From assembly GCA_038093515.1 (NCBI GenBank), contig JBBPSI010000244.1:1-34961 (forward strand): a stretch of DNA of 34,961 bases, given 5' to 3'. Both the position numbers and the translations under genes were made by a program. The DNA comes from Butyriboletus loyo (Eukaryota > Basidiomycota > Agaricomycetes > Boletales > Boletaceae). The first letter of the stretch is position 1, and every line of letters starts with the position of its first letter. Below are positions 31,319-34,961 of this stretch, one piece after another. Under the pieces are notes generated by a model. The model did not search any database and had not been told where the DNA came from. It worked only from the letters and a program-made list of their open reading frames with translations.

Positions 31319-32569
31319 TCACTGAGACTCCCCCTCGTTGACATCGTAGTCGTAAGCGTCGTCGGGATTGATGTCTGCCCAGACGTCGTCCCGAAAGGCA
31401 CAATTTGCGACGATGTGGCCAATGGCTCCGCAGAGGCCGCATACACGTTCAGGGCAAAACTCCTGAATATGACCAGGGGCGATTCGGTGGCAGAATGGGC
31501 ACGTGTAGTTAGGGCACTCCCTTCGGAAGTGGCCGACGGTCCCGCACTCGAAGCAGAGTTGCGGGCGGACGAGGCGAGGTCGAGTAGCGCTCTGGCTGGG
31601 ATCAGGGGATCTGTCGTCGACGACGATAGGCGAATCACGAGTACCCCGACCGGGGAGGTAGGGGGGCGGGGGTCCGTACGAAGAGGAGTTAGAGCCACCA
31701 GCTGCGGCGGCGGCGGTGGCGGCGGGGGAGGTGACGCGAGGAATAAGTTGGATGGCGGGGGTGCCACGACGAGTGGACGGTTGGGGGGTGACGGAGCGGA
31801 AGGCCCTGTTGGCAATTCTTCTTCCAGCAGCGGTGAGGGTGACCGATCCCGGGACAGATCCAGCCTGGAGAAGCGTCTGGCGAGGTTGGCGACGCACAGT
31901 CCTAGGCGGTAGGGGGGAGTGTCGACGAGCGACCTGGGGCTCGTCGACGTCGGTCCGAAAGGACTCGAGGGACTCTCCAGTGGTCTCTCTGGACGAATCC
32001 GCTACCAGAGTGGTCGCAGGTGAATCTCTTGCGGGTGGCGCTGGAATAGGTAGTGGCGGAGGAGATCCTTCCGTGGCAGGACGAGGAGGGGGATTGGGGC
32101 CGCGAGCGGTGGGGCGAAGAAATCCAATCCTGTCGTTGGACTGAAAATAAAACTCTCTTTCCCTAGGAGCGAGAGCGACTAGAATGGGGCGTAAGACAGG
32201 CGCGAGGATACCGGGGAGGAGTTGGTCGACGACATAGCCGAACCCTTCTGCGTGAAGGATGTCTAGGGTGTACCCCCTGGCCTCCATCAAAGAGGTCTCC
32301 AGGGCGGTGGCGTATACGGGTGGCTGGTTGTCGGGGCATAAGCGGGTGTGGACGGTGCGGGCGAGGGCGTAGGAGCGGTAGAGGCTAGCGAGGGTGCGGA
32401 GGACATAGTCCCCAGTGAAGTCCATACGCTGCTCCAGGGCGTAGGTGGCGACGGGGTTTTCTAGAACGGCGGCGTAGAGGACGCGGCGAGAAGAAACTGG
32501 GAGGCGAGAAGAGCGGACGGGAGGTTGAGCCGGAAGCGGGGCGTTGTTTTCAGCGGGAGGAATGGCCAT
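31319..32569 (-). CDS. 3' accessory ORF of element C with three zinc knuckles
   Basis: This is an intact 416-codon ORF between pol and the 3' LTR. Its ATG lies 10 nt after the pol TAA in another frame, joined by ACAAACAAAG, which suggests reinitiation or a subgenomic message. Residues 1-150 look folded and helical (ENPVATYALEQRMDF, then TLASLYRSYALARTVHTRL). Residues of about 150-330 are low-complexity, rich in Pro, Arg, Ser and Thr. Three Cys/His motifs follow: CX2CX4HX4C at 339-352, CX2CX6HX4C at 357-372, and CX2CX4HX4C at 377-390. An acidic tail ends the protein. CCHC knuckles bind nucleic acid; a Gag nucleocapsid-like or RNA chaperone role is an inference. No signal peptide or membrane segment suggests an envelope protein. 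Element B lacks this ORF. Confidence 0.85.
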   Translation of the reverse strand: MAIPPAENNAPLPAQPPVRSSRLPVSSRRVLYAAVLENPVATYALEQRMDFTGDYVLRTLASLYRSYALARTVHTRLCPDNQPPVYATALETSLMEARGYTLDILHAEGFGYVVDQLLPGILAPVLRPILVALAPREREFYFQSNDRIGFLRPTARGPNPPPRPATEGSPPPLPIPAPPARDSPATTLVADSSRETTGESLESFRTDVDEPQVARRHSPLPPRTVRRQPRQTLLQAGSVPGSVTLTAAGRRIANRAFRSVTPQPSTRRGTPAIQLIPRVTSPAATAAAAAGGSNSSSYGPPPPYLPGRGTRDSPIVVDDRSPDPSQSATRPRLVRPQLCFECGTVGHFRRECPNYTCPFCHRIAPGHIQEFCPERVCGLCGAIGHIVANCAFRDDVWADINPDDAYDYDVNEGESQ

Positions 32570-32579
32570 CTTTGTTTGT

Positions 32580-34961
32580 TTACTGAGAAGATGGGGAAGG
32601 GAAATCCTTGGGGTGTCGCAGCTTATAAGCTTTTAGCAGAGCTTGCGCATGGACCAAGTTCCCATTTGGTTCCCAGGTGTTCTCCGCTGCGGAGTACCCT
32701 TTCCAGGACACAAGGAATTGGCGGCGTCCCTTGGAGCCGCGATGAGACAAGATCCGATCGATCTCGTACTCTTCATCTCCGTCTATTTCTTCCGGAGGAG
32801 GGTTGGTGAAATTCGGGCCGTGTTCTGCCGTTTCACGATAAGGGGTCAGGAGGGACGCGTGGAAGACGTCATGGATCTTCCATGTCGGTGGTAGCCGGAG
32901 CCTGTACGCCACAGGGGAGATAACCTGTGCGATCTCGAACGGACCTTCCCGTCTTGGGGCGAGCTTCTTGGACGGGTACCTTAGTCGAAGGTTGCGCCCT
33001 TCGAGCCAAACCTTATCTCCAGTCTTCCATGGGCGGAACTTGGACGAGATCCGTTCCTTCATCAACCGTCGTGCCTTCTCGTGGGCTTCTAATGCCTCCG
33101 TTCGGGCTCCCGTGAGTTCCGAGAGTCTGGATTCGAGGGCGGGGAGGAACGTCTTTCCGATTGGAGGATAAGACCTCGGCTCATACCCGACCATTAGGGA
33201 GAAGGGCGTTACGTTGGTTGATGAGTGAGTCATGGAATTATGTGAGAACTCGGCCATGGGAAGGAGTTCTGCCCAACGTTCGGGGTGGCCATCGCAGAAG
33301 ATTCGGAGATACGTCTCTAATTCTTGGTTGACTCGTTTCGTTTCTCCGTCGGTCTGTGGGTGATACGCGGAGGAGAGGGCGAGGTCGTAGTCCAGGAGTC
33401 TTGCGAGTTCTCTAGCGAAGGCAGATGCGAATTGAGGACCTCTGTCGGAGATGCATTGGGAGTGTAGGCCGAAGCGGAGGAAGACGGTTTTGAAAAATAT
33501 TTTGGCGACTCCTGCCGCGTCAATGTCTTTGTTGCAAGGGGAATAAATTACCCCCTTCGTAAGCCCATGGTCTACCACGACCATGACTGAATCATATCCG
33601 AGGGACGGAGGAAGCCCGGTGATGAGATCAACCGAGACCTGTTCAAAGGGGCGAGAGGCCACGCTGGCCAGCGGAGTGAGAGGAGGGATGGTGGGATGGG
33701 TGTTAACTTTGTGTGCTTGACAGACAGCGCATCCAGAAACAAAGCGGCGGACCAAATTAGCCATACCAGGCCACCAATAATCACGTTGTACCATGTTCTG
33801 GGTGCGGAATATACCACCGTGACCGCCAGTGGGGCTTTCGTGCAAGGATCGGATGAGGTCGACTCGTGCCGCCTCGGGGATGTAGCGTTTCTTGCGGAAG
33901 TATAACTCTTTGCCATCGAAGTCCCAATCCCCAGCATTCATTTTGGGGAAGAGCGGGGAGTCTTCATAAAGAGCTTGCATGCAGCGCTTAATCATAGGGT
34001 CGCTGGGGGTGGAGGCGGCGATCTTTTCTGCGAGGGCGACATCGATCTTGCGAGCGAAGAGATTTTCGGGGAGGAGGGTTACTTCCTGGTTGTCAGTGGA
34101 AGTGTCGACGTCGTCGCGGCGGGACAAGGCATCGGCAGGGCCCATCTGAGTGCCCGGGATGTGGTGAAAATGCAGGTCAAAATCCTGCAGGAACATAAGC
34201 CAGCGCGCTTGCCGGCGAGAGAGTTTATTGGGTTGGCGGAAGTATGTGAGATTCTTGTGGTCAGTGAGAATCTCAACCTGATGGCCAGTACCGTGCAGGT
34301 AGTGGCGCCATTCCTCTAGCGCGTGGATGACTGCGAGCAACTTGCGATCATAGATATTGTAATTGCGCTCAGCAGGCGAGAGCGTCTTTGACAAGTAAGC
34401 ACAAGGATGTAGGTCGCCATTGACATCCTTTTGCATGAGCACTGCTCCAGTAGCAGTGAGGGAGGCGTCTGTCATGACGGCGAACGGTTTCGTAACATCG
34501 GGCATAGAGAGGACAGGCTGCCTCAAGAACGACTGTTTTATTGCCTGGAACGCGGCGTCACAGGCAGGGGTCCAGGCCCAAGGGGAGTTCTTCTTAGTCA
34601 GGTCGTGCAGTGGTTTCGCGATATGAGAGAAGTCCTGAATAAATTGTCTATAGAAATTGCAGAATCCGATGAAGGACCTGACTGCCTTCACCGAGGTTGG
34701 TGGGTTCCATTCGCGAATGGCTTTCAATTTTGTGGGGTCCATCTTGACCTGTCCTTCCCGGACCATCATTCCAAGGTATTCCACCTCTTCAGCGTCGAAC
34801 GAGCATTTCTCCAGTTTGAGGAACAACTTGTGCTCTCTGAGTCGTTCCAGAACACGGATTGTACGAGCCTCGTGTTCTGCAGAGGTGGCGGAGTGGATCA
34901 AAAGATCGTCCATATAAATGATCAACCACCCTTCTGCCATGAGATCACCGAAGATATGGTC
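32580..34961 (-). CDS. Element C pol: RT C-terminus, RNase H, integrase, chromodomain
   Basis: This frame is open from the window edge to TAA 32580-32582, at least 793 codons with no stop or frameshift. Domains in order: end of RT with YMDDLLIHS, RNase H (TDASLTATGAVL, NYNIYDRKLLAVIHALEEW, TDHKNLTYF), integrase HHCC (HESPTGGHGG, CAVCQAHK), catalytic core with Asp in SVDLITGLP and in SDRGPQFASAF, a GPFEIAQV module, and a chromodomain (YEIDRILSHRG, FLVSWKGY, TWEP). The position of the catalytic Glu reads Lys (codon 33336-33338, in GETKRVNQE), where B2 and G have TER. The copy is otherwise intact and must be young, but its integrase is probably inactive. The 5' half of the element is outside the window. 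Confidence 0.95.
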   Translation of the reverse strand, partial: DHIFGDLMAEGWLIIYMDDLLIHSATSAEHEARTIRVLERLREHKLFLKLEKCSFDAEEVEYLGMMVREGQVKMDPTKLKAIREWNPPTSVKAVRSFIGFCNFYRQFIQDFSHIAKPLHDLTKKNSPWAWTPACDAAFQAIKQSFLRQPVLSMPDVTKPFAVMTDASLTATGAVLMQKDVNGDLHPCAYLSKTLSPAERNYNIYDRKLLAVIHALEEWRHYLHGTGHQVEILTDHKNLTYFRQPNKLSRRQARWLMFLQDFDLHFHHIPGTQMGPADALSRRDDVDTSTDNQEVTLLPENLFARKIDVALAEKIAASTPSDPMIKRCMQALYEDSPLFPKMNAGDWDFDGKELYFRKKRYIPEAARVDLIRSLHESPTGGHGGIFRTQNMVQRDYWWPGMANLVRRFVSGCAVCQAHKVNTHPTIPPLTPLASVASRPFEQVSVDLITGLPPSLGYDSVMVVVDHGLTKGVIYSPCNKDIDAAGVAKIFFKTVFLRFGLHSQCISDRGPQFASAFARELARLLDYDLALSSAYHPQTDGETKRVNQELETYLRIFCDGHPERWAELLPMAEFSHNSMTHSSTNVTPFSLMVGYEPRSYPPIGKTFLPALESRLSELTGARTEALEAHEKARRLMKERISSKFRPWKTGDKVWLEGRNLRLRYPSKKLAPRREGPFEIAQVISPVAYRLRLPPTWKIHDVFHASLLTPYRETAEHGPNFTNPPPEEIDGDEEYEIDRILSHRGSKGRRQFLVSWKGYSAAENTWEPNGNLVHAQALLKAYKLRHPKDFPSPSSQ

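Noticed and set aside
31319..32569. The 3' ORF of element C as an envelope gene
   Set aside because: It occupies the position of env in errantiviruses but has no signal peptide, transmembrane segment or cleavage motif. Zinc knuckles point to nucleic-acid binding instead.
30841..34961. The 3' half of element A simply inverted in place, since A stops in RT near where C pol reaches the window edge
   Set aside because: C pol overlaps A beyond the breakpoint (both read the DHIF..LMAEGWLI block) with several synonymous differences, and the A and C LTRs are clearly diverged. C is a separate related copy inserted in A; the coincidence reflects where the window ends.
1..34961. tRNA, rRNA or CRISPR arrays
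   Set aside because: No cloverleaf, rRNA core block or direct-repeat/spacer pattern was recognised; the repeats seen are LTRs, one minisatellite and short LTR-internal repeats.

Overview
This window is a repeat-dense fungal locus, almost certainly from a mushroom-forming basidiomycete (Agaricomycetes). The clues are chromodomain Ty3/gypsy elements, a KDZ transposase with a CxC2-type cysteine cluster, a fungal TET/JBP-type 2OG-Fe(II) dioxygenase, and short 46-61 nt GT-AG introns. The species cannot be named from sequence alone. I see no rRNA, tRNA, CRISPR array or recognisable host housekeeping gene. Nearly every base belongs to a mobile element or a fragment of one.

Layout. 1-3678: 3' part of a Ty3/gypsy chromovirus (element G: RT, RNase H, a 361-bp insertion, integrase-chromodomain, PPT, start of the LTR). 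3679-6193: 5' LTR and Gag region of a second Ty3 family (B, copy B1) inserted in the G LTR. 6194-8401: an LTR fragment, then an unrecognised 180-codon reading frame split by two solo LTRs (families D and B). 8402-9764: B LTR fragment and the 3' end of a Ty1/copia element. 10143-16032 (+) and 17739-20685 (-): a decayed KDZ transposase gene and a decayed TET/JBP dioxygenase gene, convergent, with an unrecognised reading frame between them. This pair is broken by seven LTRs of four families (F, D, B, copia); four of these lie inside coding exons with perfect 5-bp target-site duplications. 20848-21002: a ~32-bp minisatellite. 21003-30840: Ty3 element A (LTR, Gag, protease, partial RT). A is interrupted by a complete family-B element (B2, 21945-28801) and cut at 30840 by a related element (C). 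30841-34961 (-): element C, with LTR, a 3' accessory ORF with three zinc knuckles, and pol running off the window.

How the parts relate. The KDZ-TET/JBP pair is the oldest layer and served as a landing pad for LTR elements, which mostly collapsed to solo LTRs. Families A/C and B are sisters: similar LTR ends, the same polypurine tract, the same Tf1-like self-priming geometry and homologous protease-pol. Their Gag modules differ, and only C shows a 3' ORF. A CpG-to-TpG/CpA mutation signature runs through the window and has killed B2: nine in-frame stops, all TGA, and no frameshift. That pattern points to cytosine methylation and deamination of transposons, in a locus that also carries the remains of a TET/JBP 5-methylcytosine oxidase-type gene.
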